A stretch of DNA of 64,000 bases from Bacillota bacterium (GCA_023460535.1 JAEWPV010000016.1:186001-250000); one strand, 5' to 3'. Numbered from the stretch's first letter, positions 33,576 to 42,597 are shown. Notes: a model not told the origin generated them from the letters alone. Made by a program: numbers and translations.

Positions 33576-33604
33576 TTGCCAAAAACAGCGTGGATTTATA
33601 TAAT
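33576..33604 (+). promoter_or_regulatory. Promoter of the PutP-like symporter gene
   Basis: TTGCCA (33576-33581), 17-base spacer, TATAAT (33599-33604). Just downstream, TATAAGCGTTTACTA (33608-33622) shares the core TAAGCGTTTAC with catabolite-repression (cre) sites but lacks the flanking TG/CA, so CcpA control is only a possibility. Confidence 0.7.
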
Positions 33605-33646
33605 TTGTATAAGCGTTTACTATCAGGAATGAGGAGGAACAAAAAT

Positions 33647-35209
33647 ATGAATGGAAATACCGTTCAAATTCTGGTCTCAATGGGCATGTATATGGCCATT
33701 ATCATTGGGGTCGGGGTTATGGTAGCGAAAAAGTCCAACGAAAGCAGCGACAACTTCTTCTTGGGGGGAAGAAGCCTGGGACCATGGGTAACCGCCATGA
33801 GTGCGGAAGCGTCCGATATGAGCGGGTGGCTTTTAATGGGTCTGCCCGGTGTCGCGTATTGGTGCGGACTCAGCGACGCCATCTGGACCGCAATAGGGCT
33901 TGCCATTGGTACCTACATAAACTGGCTGTTGCTTGCGAAGCGTCTGCGCCATTATTCGGTAGCGGCAAACGATTCGATTACGCTGCCAGACTTCTTCAGC
34001 AACCGTTTTCGCGAGAACAAAAAGGTTATCATGCTTATTTCGTCGGTATTTATCCTTGTGTTCTTTACCGTTTATGCAGCAAGCTGCTTTGTAACCTTCG
34101 GCAAGCTGTTTTCTTCGCTGTTTGGCTTTAACTATCATCTGATGATGGTGCTGGGCGCGGTGTTTGTTATACTTTACACCTTCCTCGGCGGCTTCCTTGC
34201 CGAGAGCATCAGCGACTTTATTCAGGGCATGCTGATGATTGTTGCGCTGATAGCAGTGCTGATAGCCGGCACGGTTGCAGCGGGCGGTCCCGCCGGAGTG
34301 CTTGCCAACATCGGCGAGATTCCCGGCTTCTTAAGCTTTTTCGGCATTGCGTCGCCCGAGCTTGTGGATGGCGTACAGCAGCTGGATGCCGCGGGTACGC
34401 CGGTGTTTGGACCTGCGGGCGCATACGGCTTTTTAACCATCCTTTCCACCATGTCGTGGGGTCTTGGCTACTTTGGTATGCCGCAGGTTCTGCTGCGCTT
34501 TATGGCTATCCGCAAATCGTCCGAGATTAAAAAGTCCCGTATCATCGCCACCGTTTGGTGCGTTATCTCCCTGATTGCGGCGGTTCTGATTGGTCTGGTC
34601 GGCAGAGCGGCGTTCCCCGCAGAACTGTTGACCGCTTCGGGCGCCGAGGGCGTGTTTATTCTAATCAGCTCCCGCTTGCTGCCTCCGCTGGTGGCCGGCG
34701 TAATGATGTCGGGCATTCTTGCCGCTACCATGAGCTCGTCCGACTCCTACCTGCTTATCGCCTCCAGTGCGGTGAGCAAGAACATCTATCAGGGCATGTT
34801 TAAAAAGGATGCGACTGATAAGCAGGTTATGCTGTTCTCGCGCATTACGCTTATCGCCATTTCGCTTATCGGTGTAGTGATTGCGCTTGACGAAAAGAGC
34901 ATCATCTTCCAGGTGGTTTCCTTTGCATGGGCTGGCTTTGGTGCAACATTTGGTCCGCTGATGATCTTCTCCTTGTTCTGGAAGCGCATGACCCGTGCGG
35001 GCGCTATCGCCGGTATGCTGGGAGGCGCCGGAATGGTATTTTTGTGGAAGCTTGTGATTCGTCCCATGGGCGGTGCGCTGGGCATTTACGAGCTGTTGCC
35101 CGCATTTATCTTCTCATGCATCGCAATTGTTGTGGTTTCGCTCGTTACCGCCAAGCCTTCTGCGGAAATCGAAGAGGAGTTTGATCGCGTAAAGGCAATG
35201 ACAGAGTAG
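33647..35209 (+). CDS. Sodium/proline symporter (SSS family, PutP-like)
   Basis: 520 residues from ATG 33647, nine bases after GAGGAGG. About 13 membrane segments are visible. Family blocks include 'DNFFLGGRSLGPWVTAMSAE' near residues 32-51, 'ASDMSGWLLMGLPG' and 'TFLGGFLAESISDFIQGMLM', which match PutP and related solute:sodium symporters, including sodium-binding Ser/Thr residues. The later 'ILAATMSSSDSYLLIASSAV' is also conserved. It imports proline or a related amino acid with sodium. No put catabolic genes are near, so the substrate may equally serve osmotic adaptation. Confidence 0.92.
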   Translation: MNGNTVQILVSMGMYMAIIIGVGVMVAKKSNESSDNFFLGGRSLGPWVTAMSAEASDMSGWLLMGLPGVAYWCGLSDAIWTAIGLAIGTYINWLLLAKRLRHYSVAANDSITLPDFFSNRFRENKKVIMLISSVFILVFFTVYAASCFVTFGKLFSSLFGFNYHLMMVLGAVFVILYTFLGGFLAESISDFIQGMLMIVALIAVLIAGTVAAGGPAGVLANIGEIPGFLSFFGIASPELVDGVQQLDAAGTPVFGPAGAYGFLTILSTMSWGLGYFGMPQVLLRFMAIRKSSEIKKSRIIATVWCVISLIAAVLIGLVGRAAFPAELLTASGAEGVFILISSRLLPPLVAGVMMSGILAATMSSSDSYLLIASSAVSKNIYQGMFKKDATDKQVMLFSRITLIAISLIGVVIALDEKSIIFQVVSFAWAGFGATFGPLMIFSLFWKRMTRAGAIAGMLGGAGMVFLWKLVIRPMGGALGIYELLPAFIFSCIAIVVVSLVTAKPSAEIEEEFDRVKAMTE

Positions 35210-35233
35210 TTTCAACCGAAAATAGAATATAAA

Positions 35234-35262
35234 TTGACAATTTATTATCACAACAGTATAAT
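35234..35262 (+). promoter_or_regulatory. Perfect consensus promoter directly before a terminator
   Basis: TTGACA (35234-35239), exactly 17 bases, TATAAT (35257-35262). Expected start near 35269 lies four bases before the stem of the terminator at 35273. It may make a very short RNA, or drive the downstream chemoreceptor gene with attenuation. Confidence 0.8.
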
Positions 35263-35272
35263 CTAATTAGAC

Positions 35273-35320
35273 AACGGTGTCGATATCCGCTCAGGCTGCG
35301 GATATCGACACCGTTTTTTG
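35273..35320 (+). terminator. Strong terminator after putP-like gene / possible attenuator
   Basis: AACGGTGTCGATATCCGC (35273-35290) and its perfect complement 35298-35315, loop TCAGGCT, followed by TTTTG within a TTTTTT run. The 18-bp stem ends transcription of the symporter gene; it also lies at +4 of the consensus promoter just upstream. Confidence 0.93.
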
Positions 35321-35406
35321 TATTTTAAGTAAAATATGGTTAGATAATTTGGGTCTAACAGGGATAATTTACTTTTCATCATCATTCGTATTAGGGGGTA
35401 TTGGGG

Positions 35407-37098
35407 TTGAAAACAAAAACAAATTCGCTACATCGTCGATTCATAGCCTTCTTACTCAGCCTGTTTGTGCTTACAGCAGTGGTCTTGGCGTTATCTGCCA
35501 CGCTGTATGCTATGCTCCGCAGTCAGGCTTATGTGGCATGGTGTGTGGCAGGGGCCGGGTTGCTGCTTTGGGGGGCTGCGGCTTTTGTGCTGTACAGAGT
35601 CATGCTGCTTCCTCTGGAACGGGATTATGCCGAAATTACGCAAACCATTACCCGGTTTGCAGATGGTAACATCGATTGTGCGACCGAGCCGGCGCAGCAA
35701 CGGCAGCTTGCCGAGCTGTCGCAGTCGCTAAACGATCTGGGGAACGGCATCAACGCCTATATTCAGGATATCTCCTCGGTGCTTGCATATCTGTCCGCGG
35801 GCGATATGACCGCGTCGCCCTCGGGCGAATGCAGCTACTCGGCGGATTTTATGCCGATAAAAAATGCCCTAACCAAAATTAGTCTGTCGCTTAACCAAAC
35901 CTTTACCCAAATTAATGGTCTGGTAGACGAGCTTTCGGGCATTGCGTCCAACCTGCAAAACAGCGCAATGGCGCTTGCCGACGGCTCCTCCAGCCAGTCC
36001 AGCGATATCGCTTCATTAACCGAGGTGCTGTCGGTCATCGACCGCCACACCGCGCGCAATGCCGAAAGCGCTGCTCTTGCGGCGGAAAGTGCGCGCACCG
36101 CACGGGACAAAACCCACGCCGGCAACGACTACATGCAGCAGCTGCTTTTGGCAATGGAGGAGATTGGGCAGGCCTCGGGCAGCATCTCCAGCATCATAAA
36201 GATTATTGATACCATCGCGTTTCAAACCAACGTACTCGCACTCAACGCCTCGGTGGAGGCGGCACGGGCGGGGGCTGCGGGCAAAGGGTTTGCGGTGGTG
36301 GCAAACGAGGTGAAGAGTCTCGCACTAAAAAGCGCGGATGCCGCAAAGCAGACCGAGGAGCTAATCCGCACGAGTGTGGAAAAGGTAAACGGCGGCGCAC
36401 AGCTTGCGTCTCAGACCGCCTCTGTGTTTGAGGACATCCGTACCGCGGTAGACACCAACGCCGAGTTAAGCAGCCAGATTGCCGAGTTGTCTCAGACACA
36501 GGCGCAGGACATTCGCCGAACCACGGTGCTGATAGCGGATATTGCGCAGATTGCATGCGAAAGTGCCGCCGGCGCGCAAGAAAGCGCCGCCGTAAGCGAC
36601 CTGCTTAACACCCAGGCGGACCGGCTTACCCAGTTGATGCGACGGTTTCGGCTTAAGGGCTCGGTGCATACCATAGAGGAACAGGCGCGCGCCCAGCGGC
36701 TTGACCACACCGCCTATGAGCTGATGGAAACCCTCAAAACAGCCCTGCAGGGTACCGCGCGAGAAGAATACGACGCGCTGCTGGGCAGGTTTGTAAACCA
36801 AACCCATGGCATCGAATGCCTGTACCTTATCGCAAGCGACGGCATTCAATCCAGCTTAACCGTTATGAGTGACGAGGCGGCAAAAACAGTGTGCGAGGGC
36901 TTTACCCCGGCACAACGCGGGGATAACCATACGCAGAAAAAGTATTTTGTCAAGGCGCTTGCCCAAAACGGTGGGGTATACCGTTCCGGCGAGTATGTGT
37001 CGGGCGCAACGGGCGGGCTGTGCCGTACCTATGCAAGCGTAAGCCCTGCCCTGGAGGGCACCGAGGTCATTTGCATTGACATGCAGTGTTTGATTTAA
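35407..37098 (+). CDS. Methyl-accepting chemotaxis protein with C-terminal sensor-like domain
   Basis: 563 residues from TTG 35407, about seven bases after AGGGGG; TTG 35401 is an alternative. Two membrane segments (about 12-36 and 43-64) are separated by only a few residues, so there is almost no extracellular sensor. A HAMP-like part and a long helical region follow. The signalling tip is 'FQTNVLALNASVEAARAGAA' then 'GKGFAVVANEVKSLA', close to 275-310. After the coiled coil ends, about 110 residues (450-563) form an extra globular domain: 'GIECLYLIASDG', 'KKYFVKALAQNGGVYRSGEY', 'GGLCRTYASVSP' recall Cache/PDC sensors. Sensing is therefore probably cytoplasmic and C-terminal. No CheR-binding pentapeptide was seen at the end. 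Confidence 0.9.
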   Translation: MKTKTNSLHRRFIAFLLSLFVLTAVVLALSATLYAMLRSQAYVAWCVAGAGLLLWGAAAFVLYRVMLLPLERDYAEITQTITRFADGNIDCATEPAQQRQLAELSQSLNDLGNGINAYIQDISSVLAYLSAGDMTASPSGECSYSADFMPIKNALTKISLSLNQTFTQINGLVDELSGIASNLQNSAMALADGSSSQSSDIASLTEVLSVIDRHTARNAESAALAAESARTARDKTHAGNDYMQQLLLAMEEIGQASGSISSIIKIIDTIAFQTNVLALNASVEAARAGAAGKGFAVVANEVKSLALKSADAAKQTEELIRTSVEKVNGGAQLASQTASVFEDIRTAVDTNAELSSQIAELSQTQAQDIRRTTVLIADIAQIACESAAGAQESAAVSDLLNTQADRLTQLMRRFRLKGSVHTIEEQARAQRLDHTAYELMETLKTALQGTAREEYDALLGRFVNQTHGIECLYLIASDGIQSSLTVMSDEAAKTVCEGFTPAQRGDNHTQKKYFVKALAQNGGVYRSGEYVSGATGGLCRTYASVSPALEGTEVICIDMQCLI

Positions 37099-37110
37099 TA
37101 CAACTGGTAC

Positions 37111-37144
37111 AATGAGCGCGGGGGGAGAACCCGCGCTCATTTTC
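37111..37144 (+). terminator. Terminator of the chemoreceptor gene
   Basis: AATGAGCGCGGG (37111-37122) pairs with CCCGCGCTCATT (37130-37141), loop GGGAGAA, followed by TTTCG. Twelve perfect base pairs, 12 bases after the stop. Confidence 0.85.
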
Positions 37145-37175
37145 GCGTGTATATGCGGTTTGCCTTGTTTTGTGA

Positions 37176-37204
37176 TTGTCTGTTTTGCCCAGGCATGATA
37201 CAAT
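37176..37204 (+). promoter_or_regulatory. Promoter of the GPH symporter-glucosidase operon
   Basis: TTGTCT (37176-37181), 17-base spacer, TACAAT (37199-37204) with an extended -10 TG two bases upstream. No regulator gene lies next to this operon and I see no clear dyad over it. Confidence 0.65.
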
Positions 37205-37254
37205 GGGAAAAAGATTACAGTTTCACCCCAAAATGATGTCTGGAGGAATGAGAA

Positions 37255-38610
37255 ATGGCAAAGCAGGGCTTTGAGACCACACGCTTTGAGCGCATCTCTT
37301 ACGGCGGATTCTTTCTTGGGCAAAACATCATCTACGCACTGCAGTTTCAGTTCTTAACCTATTTTTATACCGAAAGTGTGGGGCTATCCCTCACATCCAC
37401 CGCTGCCATGCTGCTAATCTGTCGCCTGTGGGACATCATCAACGACCCGATTGTGGGTGCGATCGTGGATAAGCTGAACCTGAAAAGCGGAAAATATCTG
37501 CCGTGGCTGCGCGTTGTTACCTATACCGTTCCGCTCTCGATGGTATTTGTGTTCTTTAACCTTGGTGCCATCCTTACAATGACAAACGGGGCAAAGCTAT
37601 TGTTCGCTTACATAACATACATCCTGTGGGGTATGCTCTACACCCTCTCGGATGCGCCCATCTTCTCTCTTGCCACCGTAATGACCTCACAGACGCCCGA
37701 ACGCGACCGCTTAATCTCCTACGGGCGCTTTGCCGCGGCGCTTGCCGCCATCACGACGGCGGTGTTTATGTCGTTAAAGGGCGCGGCAGGGTGGACGGGT
37801 GCCATTGCTGTTTACATGGGATTCTCATTTCTTGTGATGTTCCCGCTGCAGTTTGTCGCCAAGGAGCGTGTGACCTATCAGCGCGGGAGGGATATCTCCA
37901 TCCTTAAAATCTTCAAGTACCTTCTAAAAAACAAGTACCTGCTTATATACTATGTCGGCTTTTTTGCCATTAACGCGGTGAACACGCTGCAGCCCATCGC
38001 ACCGTATTTCTGCAACTCTAACCTTGGCAACGAGGCAATGCTTACAATTGTAATGGGACTTAGCGTATTACCGGTATTAATCGCCGCGCCAATGCTGCCG
38101 TACTTCATCGGCAAGTTTGGCAAAAAGAAGCTTACTGTTTTCACCTGTACCGGTGCGATTGTGCTGAGCGTTGTTCAGTTCTTTATGGGCTACGATAATT
38201 TTGTTCTGTTTTTGGCGTTAACCGCAGTTCGCGTGCTCTGCATGCAGTTTCCGCTGCTGATATACGGGATGTTCACCGCCGACTGCATCGAGTACGGCGC
38301 GTACATCAACGGCGAGCGCACCGAGGCAATCTCCTTCTCGGTTCAAACCCTTGTTACCAAGCTTGGGGGTACCGTGTGCAACACCATCTGCCTGCAGCTG
38401 CTAATCTGGTTTGGGTATGTGCAGCAAAGCCCGATGCAAACACAGGCGGCGCTCGACGGCATCTGGAAGATCCTCACGCTGGTGCCCATCGCTGGCTTTG
38501 CGGTGATGATTGTTATCATGCTGTTCTTCTATAAGCTCAGCGAGGAGGATGTGCAGAAGATTATGCTTATTAACCGCGGGGAGGAAACGAAGGAGGCACT
38601 GACCCTATGA
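37255..38610 (+). CDS. GPH-family (MelB-like) sugar cation symporter
   Basis: 451 residues, TGGAGGAATG upstream. Twelve hydrophobic segments. Family signatures are 'ICRLWDIINDPIVGAIVD' near residues 57-74 (cation-binding Asp residues of MelB) and 'YITYILWGMLYTLSDAPIFS' near 121-140, also 'MTSQTPERDRLISYGRFAA'. It imports a glycoside with sodium or protons. The next gene, an alpha-glucosidase, overlaps its end by four bases (ATGA), so transporter and enzyme are coupled and the substrate is probably an alpha-glucoside such as isomaltose, maltose or trehalose-like sugar. The enzyme lacks a signal peptide, so hydrolysis happens after uptake. Confidence 0.9.
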   Translation: MAKQGFETTRFERISYGGFFLGQNIIYALQFQFLTYFYTESVGLSLTSTAAMLLICRLWDIINDPIVGAIVDKLNLKSGKYLPWLRVVTYTVPLSMVFVFFNLGAILTMTNGAKLLFAYITYILWGMLYTLSDAPIFSLATVMTSQTPERDRLISYGRFAAALAAITTAVFMSLKGAAGWTGAIAVYMGFSFLVMFPLQFVAKERVTYQRGRDISILKIFKYLLKNKYLLIYYVGFFAINAVNTLQPIAPYFCNSNLGNEAMLTIVMGLSVLPVLIAAPMLPYFIGKFGKKKLTVFTCTGAIVLSVVQFFMGYDNFVLFLALTAVRVLCMQFPLLIYGMFTADCIEYGAYINGERTEAISFSVQTLVTKLGGTVCNTICLQLLIWFGYVQQSPMQTQAALDGIWKILTLVPIAGFAVMIVIMLFFYKLSEEDVQKIMLINRGEETKEALTL

Positions 38611-40505
38611 GAAAACCCATTACTGAAAAAAGCACGCTGGGCGAGGTGTTGAAAAACCCCGTGGGGTACGACATGGTAAAGCTTGCGCTGACACAAGCCG
38701 GTAAAAGCATGGCGCTCGTGAACAACCCGCTTGTGCGCTCGGTTCGGCTTAAAGCACTGCCCGCACTTTCGCGGGGTGCCGTGGACGACGCGTTTGTTAA
38801 AACCCTTACGCACCTGTTAAACACCGCCCCCGACCCCGAGCCGCCCTTTACGGGTAAGCTCAAACGCATCTGGTGGAAGGAAGCGGTGGTGTACCAAATC
38901 TACCCGCGCAGCTTTCAGGACTCGGACGGAGACGGCATCGGCGACCTTATGGGTGTTCTCTCGCGGCTGGACTACCTCAAGGAACTCGGGGTCGATGTGC
39001 TGTGGCTGTCGCCCATCTACGACTCGCCAAACGACGACAACGGTTATGATATTCGCGACTATAAAAAGATTATGCGCGAGTTTGGCACCATGCAGGACTT
39101 TGACCGCCTGTTGGACGAAACCCACAAACGGGGCATGCGGCTGATTATGGACCTTGTTATCAACCACACCTCGGACGAGCACGCATGGTTTACCGAGGCG
39201 TGTAAAAATCTCCGCTCACCATACCGCAACTACTACCACTGGAAGCGCTCTTCCGACGAAAACACCCCGCCAAACAATTGGACATCCCTGTTTAGTGGCA
39301 GCGCGTGGAACTACTACCCCGAGGCGGGGGAATGGGCGCTGCACCTGTTTTCAAAAAAGCAGATGGATCTGAATTGGGACAACCCCACCCTGCGGGAAGA
39401 AATATATGATATGGTCAACTGGTGGCTTTCTAAGGGCATTGACGGGTTTCGGCTGGATGTCATCAACTTTATCTCTAAAACCCCTTCACTGCCCGACGGC
39501 AGCAAGATACTGGGGGAGCTGTCCGGCTTTTGCGGGGTGGAGCACTACTTTCATGGCCCCCGCCTGCACGATTATTTAAAGGAGCTGCGGTGGAACACCT
39601 TCTCGAACTTTGATGTAATGACAGTGGGTGAAACCCCTATCATGGGCATGGAGATGGCAAGGCTGCTTACCGACGAGCGCCGCGCGGAGCTTGACGCGGT
39701 GTTTAACTTCGAACACCTCGAAACGCCGGGTAAAAAACGCTTTGATGATTACCGCTATGACCTGAACTACCTTAAGCAGTACTATATCGACTGGCAGCAA
39801 AATCTGGGCGACGCCTGCTGGCAGACCTTGTTTTACGATAACCACGATAATCCCCGCATGGTAAGCAAGGTTAACCCCGACCCAGAATACCGCGAAGCGG
39901 TGGCGAAATGCCTTGCCACCATCCAGCTTACGCTGCGAGGAACGCCCTATCTGTATCAGGGGCAGGAGCTTGGCATGGAAAACGCACGCTTTGCGTACAT
40001 TGACGAGATTCAGGACGTAGAAAGCCGCAATCTGTATCACGAGCTGATGAAAAAGGGCAAAACAGCGGATGAGGCGATGGCGGTGATTCGCGCCGGTACG
40101 CGCGACCATGCCCGCACCCCCATGCAGTGGGACGATACCGAGCATGCAGGCTTTACTGCGGGCACGCCATGGCTCAAGCCAAACGAGAACTACACACAAA
40201 TCAACGCCCGCAGCCAGTGCGCGGACGAGGGTTCTGTGTGGGGCTATTACAAAAGGCTGATTGCGTTGCGAAAGCAAAACCCCGCCCTTGTTTACGGCGA
40301 GTTTGTCCCCGTAAAAACAGGGCGCGACACCTTTTGCTATTACCGCGTCTTGGACGGGGTTCGCCTGTTTGTGGAGTGTAATCTCTCGCAGCACACACAA
40401 AAACGCAGATGGAGTACCGATGGCTTTACCCCACTTGTTGCGAGCGGTGGCACGCCCGCCGATGAACTGCGTCCCTACGAGGCGGTTGTGTACTGCTGCA
40501 AGTAA
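38607..40505 (+). CDS. GH13 alpha-glucosidase (oligo-1,6-glucosidase type) with N-terminal extension
   Basis: 632 residues; the family core is usually about 550-560, and here it starts near residue 88 with 'WWKEAVVYQIYPRSFQDSDG'. The first 87 residues ('EKSTLGEVLKNPVGYDMVKL' onward) are a helical extension of a kind seen in some Clostridial glucosidases, role unknown. GH13 motifs are 'GMRLIMDLVINHTS', nucleophile Asp in 'GFRLDVINF' (near 283), acid Glu in 'TVGETPIMG' (near 342) and 'YDNHDNPRM' (near 412). 'QDSDGDGIGDLMG' is the calcium-binding loop typical of oligo-1,6-glucosidases. Cytoplasmic; coupled to the MelB-like symporter. Confidence 0.92.
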   Translation: MRKPITEKSTLGEVLKNPVGYDMVKLALTQAGKSMALVNNPLVRSVRLKALPALSRGAVDDAFVKTLTHLLNTAPDPEPPFTGKLKRIWWKEAVVYQIYPRSFQDSDGDGIGDLMGVLSRLDYLKELGVDVLWLSPIYDSPNDDNGYDIRDYKKIMREFGTMQDFDRLLDETHKRGMRLIMDLVINHTSDEHAWFTEACKNLRSPYRNYYHWKRSSDENTPPNNWTSLFSGSAWNYYPEAGEWALHLFSKKQMDLNWDNPTLREEIYDMVNWWLSKGIDGFRLDVINFISKTPSLPDGSKILGELSGFCGVEHYFHGPRLHDYLKELRWNTFSNFDVMTVGETPIMGMEMARLLTDERRAELDAVFNFEHLETPGKKRFDDYRYDLNYLKQYYIDWQQNLGDACWQTLFYDNHDNPRMVSKVNPDPEYREAVAKCLATIQLTLRGTPYLYQGQELGMENARFAYIDEIQDVESRNLYHELMKKGKTADEAMAVIRAGTRDHARTPMQWDDTEHAGFTAGTPWLKPNENYTQINARSQCADEGSVWGYYKRLIALRKQNPALVYGEFVPVKTGRDTFCYYRVLDGVRLFVECNLSQHTQKRRWSTDGFTPLVASGGTPADELRPYEAVVYCCK

Positions 40506-40545
40506 TTTTAGGCAATAGGCTTTGCTTTTTTTGCCTTAAACGTGG

Positions 40546-40613
40546 TATAATAAATATGTGCCGCATTATGAAGCGGCTAGGTTGGCGGTCGCCCTGAAAA
40601 CGGGCAGACCGCC
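40546..40613 (+). promoter_or_regulatory. metG promoter and structured 5' leader
   Basis: TATAAT at 40546-40551 (weak -35 TTGCTT at 40522-40527) precedes a leader with two hairpins: GCCGC/GCGGC (40560-40577), and GGCGGTC-GCCC (40584-40594) pairing with GGGC-A-GACCGCC (40602-40613), loop TGAAAAC. No T-box sequence (TGGNACCGCG) and no T-run follow, so it is neither a recognisable T-box nor an intrinsic terminator. Function unknown. Confidence 0.5.
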
Positions 40614-40659
40614 GTGTCAATCCCCCACTACATTGAACTGGGCGAAAGGATGTTAATTG

Positions 40660-42597
40660 ATGGCAGAGAAATTCTATCTTACCACGGCGATTACCTATAC
40701 CTCGCGCAAGCCGCATATCGGCAACACCTACGAGATTGTACTCTCGGACGCGATTGTGCGGTTTAAGCGAATGCTGGGGTACGATACCTATTTCCTCACC
40801 GGTACCGACGAGCACGGGCAAAAGATAGAGGGCAACGCCGTGCAGAATAATATGACCCCCAAGGCGTATGTGGATAAGATTGCCGGCGAGGTCAAGGATA
40901 TCTGGGATTTGATGAACTCCTCCTACGACCAGTTTATCCGCACTACTGATGAAAAGCACATTCAGTGCGTGCAAAAGATATTTAAAAAGCTCTACGATCA
41001 GGGCGATATCTATAAAAGCTCCTACGAGGGCAACTACTGTGTGGCGTGCGAGTCGTTTTTTACCGACACGCAGCTGACCGACGGCTGCTGCCCCGACTGC
41101 GCGGGACCCGTAAAGCTGACCAAAGAGGAAGCCTACTTCTTTAAAATGAGCAAGTATCAGGACCAGCTGATGCGGCACATTGAGGAAAACCCCGACTTCA
41201 TCAGCCCGGAGTCGCGCAAGCGCGAGATGGTCAACAACTTCTTAAAGCCCGGTCTGCAGGACCTTTGTGTGTCGCGCACCTCGTTTAAATGGGGCGTGCC
41301 GGTGACGTTTGACGAGCGCCATGTGGTCTATGTGTGGATTGACGCGCTCTCCAACTATATCACCGCGCTGGACTACGACACCGAGACACCGGGCGCGCTG
41401 TATAAAAAGTACTGGCCGTGCGACGTACACGTCATCGGCAAGGATATCCTGCGTTTTCACACCATCTACTGGCCCATTATCCTAATGGCGCTGGGCGAGC
41501 CGCTGCCAAAGCAGGTGTTCGGTCACCCATGGCTTTTGTCGGGTGTGGACAAGATGAGCAAATCCAAGGGCAACGTGATGTATGCCGACGACCTGGTGCG
41601 CCATTTCGGCGTTGACGGGGTGCGCTACTACCTGCTTAGCGAGATGCCCTACGCAAACGACGGCACCATCACCTACCAGAACATCATCGCACGTTATAAC
41701 TCCGACCTTGCCAACACCCTAGGCAACCTCGTTAACCGCACCGTGGCGATGCTTCACAAGTATTTTGGCGGCACGGTGGCAAAGCCCACATCACAGCCCG
41801 AGGCGTTGGACACCGAGCTTGCCGCGGCAGCCGAAAACGCCAAGCAGCGGTATACCGGGCTGATGAACGCATTTAAAACCGCCGACGCGCTGGATGCAGT
41901 GATGGATCTTGCGCGCCGCAGCAACAAATATATAGACGAAACCATGCCGTGGGCACTTGCCAAGGATGAGGATAAAAAAGAGCGGCTTGCCGCTGTGTTA
42001 TACAATCTTGCCGAGACCATACGCTTTATTGCGGTGCTCACAGCACCCCTACTGCCCGAAACGGGTGCTGCAATCTTACAACAGCTCGGAAGCCCCGTGC
42101 AGGACTATGCGTCGCTTGCGTCGTTTGGCGCGGCGGGGCAGTACACGGTGGGCGAAGCGGTACCGCTGTTTGCGCGCATTGACGAGCCCAAAAAGCTCGC
42201 GGAGCTTGACGCGGAGGTCGCAGCAAAGGCGGTGCCCGAGCAGCCGAAGGCGAAAAAGGATGAGGGCATCCCCGGGGTAATTGCCATCGACGATTTTGCA
42301 AAGGTCTCATTGCGCATCGCACAGGTAACGGCGTGCGAGCCGGTAGAAAAGAGCGACAAGCTGCTAAAGCTTACACTGGATGACGGTACGGGTACCCGTC
42401 AGGTGGTGTCGGGCATTGCGCAGTGGTACAAGCCGGATGAACTTGTGGGTAAAAAGGTTATTGTTGTGGCTAATCTTAAGCCCGCAAAGCTGCGGGGCGT
42501 GGAATCAAACGGCATGATTCTTGCCGCCGATATCGCAGGGCGCGCAAATGTCGTTTTTGTGGACGACTCGGTGCCCAACGGCTCGGTGGTACGGTAG
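40660..42597 (+). CDS. metG: Methionyl-tRNA synthetase
   Basis: 645 residues from ATG 40660 (GAAAGGATG upstream; TTG 40657 is not needed). Class I catalytic domain: 'YTSRKPHIGNTYEIVLSDAI' contains the HIGH-like motif, 'DKMSKSKGN' the KMSKS loop. A zinc knuckle has four Cys in 'CVACESFF' and 'GCCPDCAGP' near residues 127-147. Residues about 545-645 form the C-terminal tRNA-binding domain of the MetG dimerising type ('FAKVSLRIAQVTACEPVEKS', 'VVVANLKPAKLRGVESNGMI'). It charges tRNA-Met. Its spacing after a hairpin-rich leader suggests post-transcriptional control. Following genes tatD and a small membrane protein run in the same direction after a repeat element. Confidence 0.97.
   Translation: MAEKFYLTTAITYTSRKPHIGNTYEIVLSDAIVRFKRMLGYDTYFLTGTDEHGQKIEGNAVQNNMTPKAYVDKIAGEVKDIWDLMNSSYDQFIRTTDEKHIQCVQKIFKKLYDQGDIYKSSYEGNYCVACESFFTDTQLTDGCCPDCAGPVKLTKEEAYFFKMSKYQDQLMRHIEENPDFISPESRKREMVNNFLKPGLQDLCVSRTSFKWGVPVTFDERHVVYVWIDALSNYITALDYDTETPGALYKKYWPCDVHVIGKDILRFHTIYWPIILMALGEPLPKQVFGHPWLLSGVDKMSKSKGNVMYADDLVRHFGVDGVRYYLLSEMPYANDGTITYQNIIARYNSDLANTLGNLVNRTVAMLHKYFGGTVAKPTSQPEALDTELAAAAENAKQRYTGLMNAFKTADALDAVMDLARRSNKYIDETMPWALAKDEDKKERLAAVLYNLAETIRFIAVLTAPLLPETGAAILQQLGSPVQDYASLASFGAAGQYTVGEAVPLFARIDEPKKLAELDAEVAAKAVPEQPKAKKDEGIPGVIAIDDFAKVSLRIAQVTACEPVEKSDKLLKLTLDDGTGTRQVVSGIAQWYKPDELVGKKVIVVANLKPAKLRGVESNGMILAADIAGRANVVFVDDSVPNGSVVR

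Noticed and set aside
33608..33622. CcpA cre site at the putP-like promoter
   Set aside because: Core TAAGCGTTTAC matches but the outer TG/CA are missing; too weak to claim as a feature.
40560..40640. T-box or SAM riboswitch in front of metG
   Set aside because: No TGGNACCGCG T-box sequence, no antiterminator/terminator pair with T-run and no SAM-I core; kept only as an unassigned structured leader.
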